From the NCBI GenBank assembly GCA_019634385.1, contig JAHQVK010000026.1, positions 1-43,781 of the forward strand: a stretch of 43,781 nucleotides of DNA. Direction: 5' to 3'. This document shows, one piece after another, positions 1 to 7,495 of this stretch (position 1 is the first letter of the stretch; each line of letters starts with the position of its first letter). The notes under the pieces were generated by a model, which saw only the letters and a list, made by a program, of their open reading frames with translations, had not been told where the DNA came from and made no database searches. This DNA is from Myxococcales bacterium (GTDB lineage Bacteria > Myxococcota > Kuafuiibacteriia > Kuafuiibacteriales > Kuafuiibacteriaceae). A program made the translations under genes and the position numbers.

Positions 1-26
1 GTGGGAGAGTAGGTCGTCGCCACGCC
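1..26 (+). rRNA. rrf: 5S ribosomal RNA, 3' end (partial)
   Basis: The first 26 bases read GTGGGAGAGTAGGTCGTCGC then CACGCC. This is the conserved 3' part of bacterial 5S rRNA: the GGGAGAGTAGG loop region followed by the terminal helix strand. The 5' part lies outside the window, so closure of helix I cannot be checked. An intrinsic terminator follows directly, as expected for the end of an rRNA operon. Confidence 0.88.
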
Positions 27-35
27 TTTTTGCTT

Positions 36-73
36 GCCCCTGAAACCACCCCTCGGTTTCAGGGGCTTTTTTT
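36..73 (+). terminator. Intrinsic terminator of the rRNA operon
   Basis: A perfect 12-bp stem, GCCCCTGAAACC (36-47) with GGTTTCAGGGGC (55-66), has a 7-base loop and is followed by seven T residues (67-73). It lies 10 bases after the 5S 3' end and is a strong Rho-independent terminator. Confidence 0.93.
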
Positions 74-125
74 GTGTCCCCAAGTGGGTTTGGTGTGCTG
101 GCTCAGGCGTATAACTTCCCGGTGC

Positions 126-240
126 TACCGCAAAGACCGCTTGAATTGATTCTGTAAGCATCACCAAGGGGTCGCGCAGCGGGGCATAGCCCCCGCGTAA
201 CAGCTGGAACTTGGGTTCAACCCAAGGGATTTCTGCTGTA
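126..240 (+). repeat. Family A multi-hairpin repeat, copy 1
   Basis: This 115-bp element begins TACCGCAAAGACCGCTTG and ends GATTTCTGCTGTA. It matches copies at 24581-24695 and 34681-34794 and a diverged copy at 34493-34585. The right half forms a hairpin around CTTGGGTTCAACCCAAG. The ends are imperfect inverted repeats (TACAGCA/TGCTGTA in the better copies). Here the complementarity extends outward: GGTGCTAC at 121-128 and GTAGCACC at 238-245. It contains no ORF. It is either a MITE-like element or a dispersed structured RNA unit. Confidence 0.8.
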
Positions 241-501
241 GCACCCATTGTTACGCTGCATCCACGAGAGTTTCACGATATTAGCCCTCGGTTTCAGAGG
301 TTTTTTTGTGCCCTCTATTGTCTTCATCCGCCGCGCCCGGGAGATGTTCACATATCTCCTTGAGATATTCTCTACGTCCTAACCTGATCCGTTGGATCAT
401 CAATACAATCTCCTCACCGATCACAACCCCTTAGTCGGATATTGAACCAAAGAGTTTCGTTGGCTTGGATCGGGGTGAAGGCGATTCGTGAGAAGGTTTA
501 G

Positions 502-575
502 CTCTCCGGGGCCGACCCCTCACAAACACGGGATGTGGCGTCACCTCCGCAGCCGGAGTTTAAAGACACGCCTTA
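502..575 (+). repeat. Family B repeat, right-end fragment
   Basis: This piece carries the shared block GACCCCTCACAAACACGGG, then GGCGTCACCTCCGC, and the terminal GGAGTTTAAAGACACGCC. It matches one end of the full-length B copies at 24942-25128 and 26097-26283. The other end is absent, so it is a truncated relic. Confidence 0.7.
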
Positions 576-1359
576 ATGGCGTGGTTCCGCCCTTTCCCAA
601 CCACTTTTGTGCTTGGTTGAGGCCATTGCGTCTCAGCCCTCAAAGTCGTTGAAATCTCTGTGGGCTCACTGAGAAGTTTGAACCACTGAACATGTAGTCC
701 TCGAGACTTCTCTTTCTTGGCTTCCGAAATTGCTGAGTATGAATAATGAGAAGAATGAGGAACTGGGGCGGAGGACATTCAATAACAAAAACTGGCGCTC
801 GTTCTATGTATTTCCGCCTTCTATGTATTCTCCACCGCATCTTGCGTTATCATATTTATCAGTTTGTTCCGGTCAGTGAGAGCGGTAAGCGGGGGATGAT
901 CGGCCCATTGATCATCAAATCTCTCGTATTTCCAGTTGCTCTGCTAACTCGTGTCCATCCAGCTCCTGCCCGTTCAGTCTGACGTTGGTGTTTACGCTGA
1001 GGCTGAGTGCACCGCACCACCTGTTGTGCTAGCCGGCGCAAGTATAGAGCTTCATCGGGGAGCAGACCTGAGAGGTTTTAGGGCTGGTCCATGCATCCGT
1101 GGATGGCACAGCGCTTTTCTTCTCTGATAAAATCGTTGGGCCGTGGTGGCGGTTCAGTGTGTAGACTAGTCCTGAGAGCGTTTCCTGGTTACTCAGGAGC
1201 CACAACGCTTGCGCCCATACATTGATTGGGTGAGCGGGAGTCTGAAGCAGGGAAGTTCCCGCTTCAGACTTGTACGAGTGAGATCTAGTGGATATAGCTC
1301 TGGCGTCTTGCGGTAAGCAGCACTTGTGGTTGGAGATCGATCTGGCGGTTGATGAAGTC

Positions 1360-1460
1360 CCCTTGGCCCGGCACATCCTATACCCTCCCTCCGGGGCTGA
1401 CCCTTCACATAGGCGGGAGACGGCGTCATCTCCGCAGCCGGAGTTTGAAGACACGCCCTA
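1360..1460 (+). repeat. Family B repeat, right-end fragment
   Basis: The block contains TACCCTCCCTCCGGGGCTGA, GGCGTCATCTCCGCAGCCGG and the terminal TTTGAAGACACGCCCTA. It matches about the last 100 bp of the B element in the reverse-complement sense of the 26097 copy and is closest to the fragment at 17820-17974. The left part is missing. Confidence 0.7.
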
Positions 1461-1811
1461 GTTTTGCCATGCTTGTTGAGCATCGCGTTGCTAACGAATT
1501 TCCTAAGCCAAAACGTTTCAGCTTCGGCGCATATACTTATTGATCCACCGCCGTGTTTTGATACCGCTGTTTGATAACTAGGGGATGTGAGCACAGATAA
1601 GGTCCTTCCTTCTGAAGAGGACCCAGATATTCCAATTTGCCTTAATACTAGGCGACCTAGTGGTTGCCTGACTGGCTTTTGGCTTCTTACTCAGCTGGTC
1701 ATGGCTATTTTCTACTAAAACATGCCTCAGTGTGAACCGTGCAGAAGACCAGAAGAAAGCATACCCGCTTTGTTGCTGGGTTTCGAACTTTTTGACTACA
1801 TTTATATATAT

Positions 1812-2888
1812 ATGCCTTCACTTGTTTTTCCCGAGTCGCGACCTAAGGATTTCCAACCTATAGCGGGTATACGTCTGTGTTTTCGATATATTCTTGAATC
1901 TTATATAGAGACGCGAAGTATTGGGCAACTTTGGTGTGCCACGGATATCCTTTTGAGACGGCGAGTGTTGGTGCAATTTATCCATCCGGAGTTGGCGCCA
2001 ACCTATACTTCAGAAGGTAGGGCCGCCCGAGCCCACTTTTTGGAGGAAGTAGACATTCTTATGCGGCTAAGTTTGGAGTCTACCGGACTAATCGATCGGG
2101 GGGAACTACCAGGTGGGTGGCTTTTTGTTGTTTATCAATCGAATGAGGGAGAGTGGCTGAATGCTTTGGCTAAGCGTAAGAAATATTTATCAGCACAGCA
2201 GACTGTGAGCCTACTCATTCAACTAGGGAGCCTTTTGAAGCGTTGTCACTGGGCAGGGATTGTCCATGGGGGGATTCTCCCGGAAAACATCCGCGTAGTT
2301 GTTTCTGATGAAAAGATAACATGCCATCTTTGGGATTTTGGTATCGCCCGTTTATCTAGCTCCGCGACTGAACAAGCCCAAACTAATAGGGAAGAGAGTG
2401 ACAGGCTCTTGTCTTCGAGTAATAGGCAGTGGACCGAAGCCACCGATGTCTATGCCCTGAGTCATTCTTTGTGGACCATTTGGAATGATAAGGATCCTGA
2501 GGTTCAGGCGTATCCATTGGTAGCTCATGAGATAGATGCAAGTAATATGAATGCATCACTGAGGGTTCAATTATTGTTTGACCGCATGTTATTTACGTTT
2601 CGTGAAGAGCTAAGATTTGTGCATGCTGATGATGTCCTCTCGGAAGCCCGCGATATTCGCGACCAGTGTGATGAAGAACTATTGCTGACTAGGCAGCCAA
2701 GATCGCTAAGTCCAAAAATACTCAAGACTATCAGTATAGTGGGGCTACTATTAGTGTTGCTAGTCGGCTTGCTGCGTACTTGGTCGCCGGTGATGGGGCA
2801 AGATGGATACCAGCAAGCATGGAAAGAATGGTTGGGCTATCGAGATATCACGATTGCGAATGTGGGGATTGTCAAAAAAAAAAGCTGA
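1812..2888 (+). CDS. Ser/Thr pseudokinase with C-terminal membrane segment
   Basis: This encodes a 358-residue relative of eukaryote-type bacterial Ser/Thr kinases. The N-lobe motif reads VLVQFIHPEL where active kinases have VAVK-LHPEL, so the ATP-binding lysine is glutamine. The glycine loop is not recognisable. The catalytic HRDLKPEN motif reads HGGILPEN, losing the catalytic Asp. LWDFGIARL keeps DFG. A hydrophobic segment near residue 330 (SIVGLLLVLLVGLL) should be a single membrane span with the kinase-like domain in the cytoplasm. The start was put at 1812 because the 30 codons upstream have no kinase similarity; no clear ribosome site supports either start. The frame ends just past an A10 tract (2874-2883), where the FGE-like frame takes over. 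It is more likely a scaffold or sensor than an enzyme. Confidence 0.8.
   Translation: MPSLVFPESRPKDFQPIAGIRLCFRYILESYIETRSIGQLWCATDILLRRRVLVQFIHPELAPTYTSEGRAARAHFLEEVDILMRLSLESTGLIDRGELPGGWLFVVYQSNEGEWLNALAKRKKYLSAQQTVSLLIQLGSLLKRCHWAGIVHGGILPENIRVVVSDEKITCHLWDFGIARLSSSATEQAQTNREESDRLLSSSNRQWTEATDVYALSHSLWTIWNDKDPEVQAYPLVAHEIDASNMNASLRVQLLFDRMLFTFREELRFVHADDVLSEARDIRDQCDEELLLTRQPRSLSPKILKTISIVGLLLVLLVGLLRTWSPVMGQDGYQQAWKEWLGYRDITIANVGIVKKKS
2874..2883 (+). promoter_or_regulatory. A10 tract, candidate slippage site joining two frames
   Basis: Ten consecutive A residues lie at the end of the pseudokinase frame, two codons before its TGA (2886-2888). Adding one A, or a -1 ribosomal slip, converts the reading to KKKKLNDTMIYFPPG and continues without a stop into the FGE-like domain. 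No Shine-Dalgarno sequence is seen before the ATG at 2897. Slippage, an assembly error or a genuine frameshift mutation would all look like this. Confidence 0.5.
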
Positions 2889-2896
2889 ACGATACC

Positions 2897-3616
2897 ATGA
2901 TATATTTCCCGCCTGGGATTGTTTCTTTAGGGTGTCGTTCAGAAGATCCAGAATGCGACCAGGATGAGTATCCTCGCTATCGGCTATTTCTTGACGAGTT
3001 TTGGATAGACCAAACTGAGGTCACCGTCGAAGCTTATCACACATGTGTTGCTGAAGGCTCTTGCTCCTCAGCAGGCCTGGGGGAGGGGTGCATGGGGCAA
3101 GAAGTCACTCACTCATCTTTCCCCATCAACTGCGTTAGTTGGTACCAGGCGAAAATATATTGTGAGTCGCTTGGTAAACAGCTTCCGACCGAAGCCCAGT
3201 GGGAGCGAGCTGCTCGGCACCAAGAGGAAGATATTTATCCTTGGGGCAACAAACTTCCTACCCCAATGCGAGCCGTTTTTGGACGAGAACAAAGCCAAGG
3301 TATTGAGCCGATCTGCAGTCGTTCCGCAGGGCGAAATGGTCTGTGTGATATGGCTGGAAATGTTCGGGAGTGGGTTGAGAATTGTTATTTGTCCTCGCGT
3401 ATTACCGAACCGGCGTCATCTGTCCGGGCTAGGAATGCTTGCATATCAGGCATTCGAGTAACGAGAGGAGGTTCGGCCTTTACCGATGCTAAGTGGATGA
3501 GGGTTTCGGATCGAAGTTGGTACCCTTCCAATGCCGGTTACCAAGACTTTGGTTTCCGGTGTGTGGTGAGTCCGCATACCAGCCGTACAGCGGGTATGTT
3601 TAGTGAGGCCTACTAG
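2897..3616 (+). CDS. FGE/SUMF1-type domain protein (formylglycine-generating-enzyme-like)
   Basis: This 239-residue product has the layout of the FGE-sulfatase (SUMF1) fold. It opens with PPGIVSLGCRSEDPE, then DEYPRYRLFLDEFWIDQTEV, INCVSWYQAKIYCESLGKQL, PTEAQWERAAR, YPWGN, GLCDMAGNVREWVENC, and ends RVTRGGSAFTDAKWMRVSDR and GFRCVV. Members include formylglycine-generating enzymes, PvdO/EgtB-type oxidases and many non-enzymatic relatives; which applies here is not clear. The domain is often fused C-terminal to a kinase and a membrane span in myxobacteria-like genomes, and here that arrangement is broken by one base at the A10 tract upstream. If fused, this domain would lie outside the inner membrane. 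The ATG at 2897 lacks a visible ribosome site. Confidence 0.82.
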   Translation: MIYFPPGIVSLGCRSEDPECDQDEYPRYRLFLDEFWIDQTEVTVEAYHTCVAEGSCSSAGLGEGCMGQEVTHSSFPINCVSWYQAKIYCESLGKQLPTEAQWERAARHQEEDIYPWGNKLPTPMRAVFGREQSQGIEPICSRSAGRNGLCDMAGNVREWVENCYLSSRITEPASSVRARNACISGIRVTRGGSAFTDAKWMRVSDRSWYPSNAGYQDFGFRCVVSPHTSRTAGMFSEAY

Positions 3617-3649
3617 ACGGACAGCTAACGGTGCGGGAGAATCCTATGA

Positions 3650-4306
3650 ATGTCGGCGTCGTCAGTGCACATCAGCGCTATCGGAGTGGTGCTAGTGTTT
3701 AGTAATATTGGGTATGCGGAGAGCTATCGTTGCCAGTCCCATTTAATTTCGGAAGGGGACACAGCCCTTGAGCTGAAAGCACGGTGCGGCACCCCTGACC
3801 ATATGACTGTGCGGACTCAACTGATTGCGACTGGATTCACCGGTCCTCAAGCAACGCTTTTGGTATCGCCATCCCGCCGAAATGGGCGGGCCGTGGCGTT
3901 GACGGCACCGGCGCTAAGAACGGTCAATTATACACGTGAACAAGTGCAAACCTGGGTATACTTAGGCGACCAGACCTCTTTCTCCCGATTGATAGTCATC
4001 AAGCGGGGGAACGTGACGTCGATCCAAAGTGTAGGTCCACTTGAACTCAACCCAGATCCTCACTGTGTCGAGGGGCGATTTTCTCCGGGAACCATAGATG
4101 CGGTGGTGGAGATTGTCTGTGGGGAGCCAGATGATCGCTCAGTGTGGGAAGAAGACTTTGAGGTTCAGGTGGGTGGCTTTCTCGAGCGACGGCGCATTCA
4201 GCGCGAGCGTTGGATCTATAACCCTGGTCCTGGTCGTTTTCTACGGTTGATAGAATTTGCTAATGGAAAGGTGCGGTCGGTAACCACAGGTGGGCGTGCA
4301 CCGTAG
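3650..4306 (+). CDS. Secreted protein with two DUF2845-like units
   Basis: This 218-residue protein has an N-terminal hydrophobic stretch (ISAIGVVLVFSNIGYAES) that looks like a cleavable signal peptide, so a periplasmic location is likely. The mature part has two similar units. The first is YRCQSHLISEGDTALELKAR, followed by CGTPD. The second is HCVEGRFSPGTIDAVVEIVC, followed by GEPDDRSVWEEDFE. The pattern Cys, (G)-D-T or T-I-D, C-G-x-P-D is that of DUF2845; its function is unknown. It follows the FGE-like gene by 33 bases on the same strand and may be co-transcribed. Confidence 0.72.
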   Translation: MSASSVHISAIGVVLVFSNIGYAESYRCQSHLISEGDTALELKARCGTPDHMTVRTQLIATGFTGPQATLLVSPSRRNGRAVALTAPALRTVNYTREQVQTWVYLGDQTSFSRLIVIKRGNVTSIQSVGPLELNPDPHCVEGRFSPGTIDAVVEIVCGEPDDRSVWEEDFEVQVGGFLERRRIQRERWIYNPGPGRFLRLIEFANGKVRSVTTGGRAP

Positions 4307-4377
4307 GCTGGACTGACTTCGCTCGCCTCGTCGTGGGTACAAAGCTTGAGTCTGGATGATATTGACGACGTTCGGGG

Positions 4378-5343
4378 TTAGGCGGCCCGCTGAGTATCGT
4401 AGCCTTCAGAAGCCCATCGACGAGCCAGTTCGGCCCTCGTGGAGATCCCTAGCCGGTGGTAGATATCTCGTATGTGGGTTCGAACAGTTTCCACCTGAAC
4501 ACCCAAAGTTTGAGCAATCTCCGCACTTGTTGCACCTACGGCCGCGTAACCAGCTACGGCCCGTTGGGTAGGGGTCAGCTGAGCATCTGATGCCCGGTCG
4601 AGAGGTTCGGGGGCGAGCAATTGCCCCATCCAGCCGACACCAAATATTCCCCTTGCGGTTCTTAGATGAACTCGTCCTCCATCGATCGGTCCGCAAATCA
4701 CCGTGGTATCCTGAGCGCATCGTACCAAGGCTGATAAGCTTCTAACGCGGTCTGCGTTAGCAAACCATGGTTCAACTGCGGCGTCCGCCGCCAATAATTT
4801 ACCTCGAAGATCGACAGCTAGAGAACCGTTGATTGCCATGAATGGCACTCGGGTTCGGGTTAGCAATGGCTGCATCGCGGGGAGTAACTCATTGAGGAGG
4901 TATCGCCACTGTCTGCTAAAACGCTGTACTCCCGGCTTTCCAAAGAGGCCCACATAGGTATGGATTCGATCATCGTCTCCGACGAGGAGTCTCAGCTCTG
5001 GCCCCACGACAGAAGCAGATATGTCTCGGGCCACGGACTCCTGCATTGATGAGGGACATAGGCTATGTAGCGTTCGAGGGTCGGGACGACTGAAATCGGG
5101 AAGCGGGCCGTGGGCGAGTCGCCAGAGGACCGTGGACATGGTTGTTGGAACTTGGCCATGGACTACCAGGCTCCTGGTGACGATCCCACTTCCAGGAACG
5201 TGGCCGAGATCGGCGATGGCTGCGGCATGAACCGCACTGAGTTCGACCAATCGCTTAGCTAGAGCTACTCGCCCAAAGCCGGGGTCGAGCATGTCCTGAG
5301 AGAGCGCAAGCACGGAGCATTTGGGCAATGACGGCATAGCCAT
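4378..5343 (-). CDS. LuxR-family transcriptional regulator
   Basis: This 321-residue protein ends in a clear LuxR/FixJ helix-turn-helix domain, about residues 255-315: LTPTQRAVAGYAAVGATSAE, IAQTLGVQVETVRTHIRDIY, HRLGISTRAELARRW. The roughly 250-residue N-terminal region resembles no receiver domain (no Asp/Lys pattern) and may be a divergent ligand-sensing domain. The gene is divergent from plsY across a 222-bp gap containing an imperfect dyad (5377-5398). Its targets cannot be told from sequence. Confidence 0.85.
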   Translation of the reverse strand: MAMPSLPKCSVLALSQDMLDPGFGRVALAKRLVELSAVHAAAIADLGHVPGSGIVTRSLVVHGQVPTTMSTVLWRLAHGPLPDFSRPDPRTLHSLCPSSMQESVARDISASVVGPELRLLVGDDDRIHTYVGLFGKPGVQRFSRQWRYLLNELLPAMQPLLTRTRVPFMAINGSLAVDLRGKLLAADAAVEPWFANADRVRSLSALVRCAQDTTVICGPIDGGRVHLRTARGIFGVGWMGQLLAPEPLDRASDAQLTPTQRAVAGYAAVGATSAEIAQTLGVQVETVRTHIRDIYHRLGISTRAELARRWASEGYDTQRAA

Positions 5344-5376
5344 CTCCGGAGCATCTAGTATGCCAACACCAGTGGT

Positions 5377-5398
5377 GGCTAACTAGCTGTTAGTAGCC
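5377..5398. promoter_or_regulatory. Imperfect dyad between luxR-type gene and plsY
   Basis: GGCTA at 5377-5381 is complementary to TAGCC at 5394-5398. Inside it, CTAAC and GTTAG form a second inverted pair. The site lies in the only gap between the divergent regulator and plsY, so it could be an operator. No other copy was recognised in the window. Confidence 0.3.
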
Positions 5399-5565
5399 TA
5401 GTCGCCGATAGTAAAGGATAAGAATCTATCCAAATATATCTCCGATCTGGTGTCTTGGTTGTTTGGTGATGGTGGGTGAGAAGTTCGCGGTTTTAGGATG
5501 GACGGTACCTAGGAGTCGGGATTGGCTAGATTATTTGCGCAGAGTTCCTAGAAGCTGTCTTCCAC

Positions 5566-6246
5566 GTGATTGTTCTACCCTTGCTCTCGGCGTTTATGAT
5601 CGGTGGGATCCCGTTTGGTTGGTTACTCGCACGTCTCACGGGTGTGGATGTTCGGTGGGCGGGAAGCGGGAACATCGGTGCGACCAATGTTCTAAGGTTG
5701 ACCAACTGGCGGGTTGGAAGCCTGACCCTCTGTCTCGATACCTTGAAAGGGTGGGCCCCGGCCTTGATTGGTAGTCTTGGGGGCGAGGAGCGGCTTGCAG
5801 CGGGTATGGGATGCGCCGCCATTTTAGGTCACGTCTACTCTCCATATCTAGGATTCAAAGGTGGAAAGGGGGTGGCTACTGCGATGGGGGTATTTCTTTT
5901 GCTGAGTCCCTTGGCTGTTGGGGGGGCAGTGGTGCTTTTTCTGATGGTGGTGACTGTAGTCCGAGTGGTGGCCGTTGGATCTATTTTGGCTGCGGGGGTG
6001 TTGCCGCTACTCGTCTTGGCTACCAATGGTCTCGGATACGCGTCCAGTTTGGCGGGGTTTGCTGGGGTGTTGGTCGTCACTCGGCATGTGCGCAATATCC
6101 GACAGCTGTTCTCACTAAATGAGACTAGTGATCTGGGATGGTCCAGACCGGGGGCCGAAGACCCCAAAAGTGGCGTTCGTGGGGACATAAGACCCAGCGT
6201 CTACGGCCCACTCAGGAAAAAGGCTAAGATACAAACGAGTGAATAG
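5566..6246 (+). CDS. plsY: Acyl-phosphate:glycerol-3-phosphate acyltransferase PlsY
   Basis: PlsY acylates glycerol-3-phosphate from acyl-phosphate, the first membrane step of phospholipid synthesis. All three family motifs are visible: GSGNIGATNVLR near residue 33, GHVYSPYLGFKGGKGVATAM near residue 87, and RHVRNIRQLF near residue 173. Several hydrophobic spans fit the multi-pass inner-membrane fold. The start is GTG (5566), which puts the N-terminus at the usual place before IPFGWLLARLTGVDVR. The product is 226 residues, with a polar C-terminal tail of about 45 residues beyond the usual PlsY end. Confidence 0.92.
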   Translation: MIVLPLLSAFMIGGIPFGWLLARLTGVDVRWAGSGNIGATNVLRLTNWRVGSLTLCLDTLKGWAPALIGSLGGEERLAAGMGCAAILGHVYSPYLGFKGGKGVATAMGVFLLLSPLAVGGAVVLFLMVVTVVRVVAVGSILAAGVLPLLVLATNGLGYASSLAGFAGVLVVTRHVRNIRQLFSLNETSDLGWSRPGAEDPKSGVRGDIRPSVYGPLRKKAKIQTSE

Positions 6247-6331
6247 CCCGGTGTACGGGCAGAATACGACAAATTTTGATTTTTAAGCTGATGAAGAAAT
6301 TTATGGCCCAATACGTGCTGTATAACGGTCC

Positions 6332-6883
6332 ATGGTCTTCGCAACGAAACTTCACGCGACTGATGACGATTTGGCTCCGCGCCGCCCAGCCACCGTTGAG
6401 GCGGTAGATGCCCGCCTGTCGGTGTGGGGCCAAGCTTCCCGTAATGCGATTGGCCGACGAGCAGACGCACTTTCTGCTGCAGCTAGCGCTTTTGCTGAGC
6501 GGCACGGTCGAGAAGCTGCGGTGCTATCGTCGATGCCCGTTGATGGCGTTGAGGCGGTACTTGGTCGTGATCCCACTAGCTTGGGGTTGCTTGCGGCCAC
6601 AGTTCTGCCATCTGCCGTTCGTTCTTCATGCCGAATACTGTGGGTTGATCCATCTCGATTGACCGAAAACCTGCTGCTCGCTCTCGCACCCCATTTGGAA
6701 GCTGCCCGTGCTGAAATTAGGCGAATCCAGGCCCTCCATCGTCGGCGTGCGCGACTTTGGCGCCACGATGTTGAGCGACTCAACCAGCTTCGGGAAGACG
6801 TTGAAGGTCTCACGGTGCCTCGCGGAGGGGATAAGGTTGTTGAAGGTGTCCTAGAGACACTCGAAAAGCTCCGACGCTCGTAA
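6332..6883 (+). CDS. Hypothetical protein, helical, 183 aa
   Basis: I do not recognise this product. It is rich in Ala, Arg, Leu and Glu. Its second half (LEAARAEIRRIQALHRRRAR, WRHDVERLNQLREDVEGL) is predicted by eye to be helical or coiled-coil. It has no signal peptide or membrane span. An overlapping ORF on the other strand (6352-7386) is Ser/Arg-rich with no protein-like pattern, so this frame was preferred. It follows plsY on the same strand by 85 bases. Confidence 0.5.
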   Translation: MVFATKLHATDDDLAPRRPATVEAVDARLSVWGQASRNAIGRRADALSAAASAFAERHGREAAVLSSMPVDGVEAVLGRDPTSLGLLAATVLPSAVRSSCRILWVDPSRLTENLLLALAPHLEAARAEIRRIQALHRRRARLWRHDVERLNQLREDVEGLTVPRGGDKVVEGVLETLEKLRRS

Positions 6884-7495
6884 GAATCAGGCGTGGTTAG
6901 GGGAGCAAAGCCTGCCCATTGCGTACGGGCTTTATGGCTGGGCGACCGCCGAGGTTTAAAAGGGAGAGCGTTTTGGATCAAACGGTGGAACATTGCCGGT
7001 CTTCTGTTCAGTTCCCATCGTCTGATTACAGCGTAGATGAAGTGCTGATGAATCATTTGCACGAGTGGCATTCCAGAGAGTGTGTCCCGAAGAGACAGCT
7101 TCGCCGGAGTATCATGCTCGAAGCGTGAATACGCTGTTGGATGATCAGAGTTGCGGAGTGCACAACCGCGCCCAAGAATGCATAGGGCTCGAATGGTGAT
7201 ACCAGGCCGCTCACTATTCTCGCGATGTTGGAGCCGCTGACCCCGCCATGTGAGTCGTGGGTGAAAGCTTCGTATCTGAACAAATGCTTTCCCGCTGAGA
7301 CCAATACGACTTTCACCCACTTCTGATAAAGCGGGGACCCTGAGCGACCAGATGATGGCTGCTATTGGCACCATGCTCAGCCACACAGTGCAGAATGAAT
7401 GGCGAAGTTTAAAGGTAGCTAGATCACATGGGTGATTTAGTCTGCATGGAGACTTCCGTACCCATAGTCATGGCGAGCGATTCCGTAAGCTGAAA
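6884..7495. other. Intergenic stretch, no convincing gene
   Basis: A 69-codon frame at 6919-7128 and opposite-strand frames at 7053-7316 and 6352-7386 show no known motif and no good ribosome site. Nothing repeated from elsewhere in the window was seen here. It lies between the convergent hypothetical gene and the coiled-coil gene. Confidence 0.5.

Larger units (their letters stand above)
74..1811. other. Gene-poor region with repeat fragments
   Basis: No convincing gene is seen here. ORFs on both strands are short, overlap each other and have no recognisable protein content. The stretch holds a family A repeat (126-240), a weaker look-alike of the rRNA terminator's 3' half (about 285-310), and two right-end fragments of repeat family B (about 502-575 and 1360-1460). 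It looks like an insertion-tolerant zone after the rRNA operon. Confidence 0.6.

Noticed and set aside
1029..1454. Minus-strand frames in the post-rRNA region
   Set aside because: They run through family B repeat sequence and have no protein-like content.
6919..7128. 69-codon plus-strand frame
   Set aside because: No known motif, no convincing start context and no neighbour support.
6352..7386. 344-codon ORF on the minus strand
   Set aside because: Composition is Ser/Arg-rich with no domain, and it overlaps the more protein-like frame at 6332-6883; it reads as an antisense shadow.
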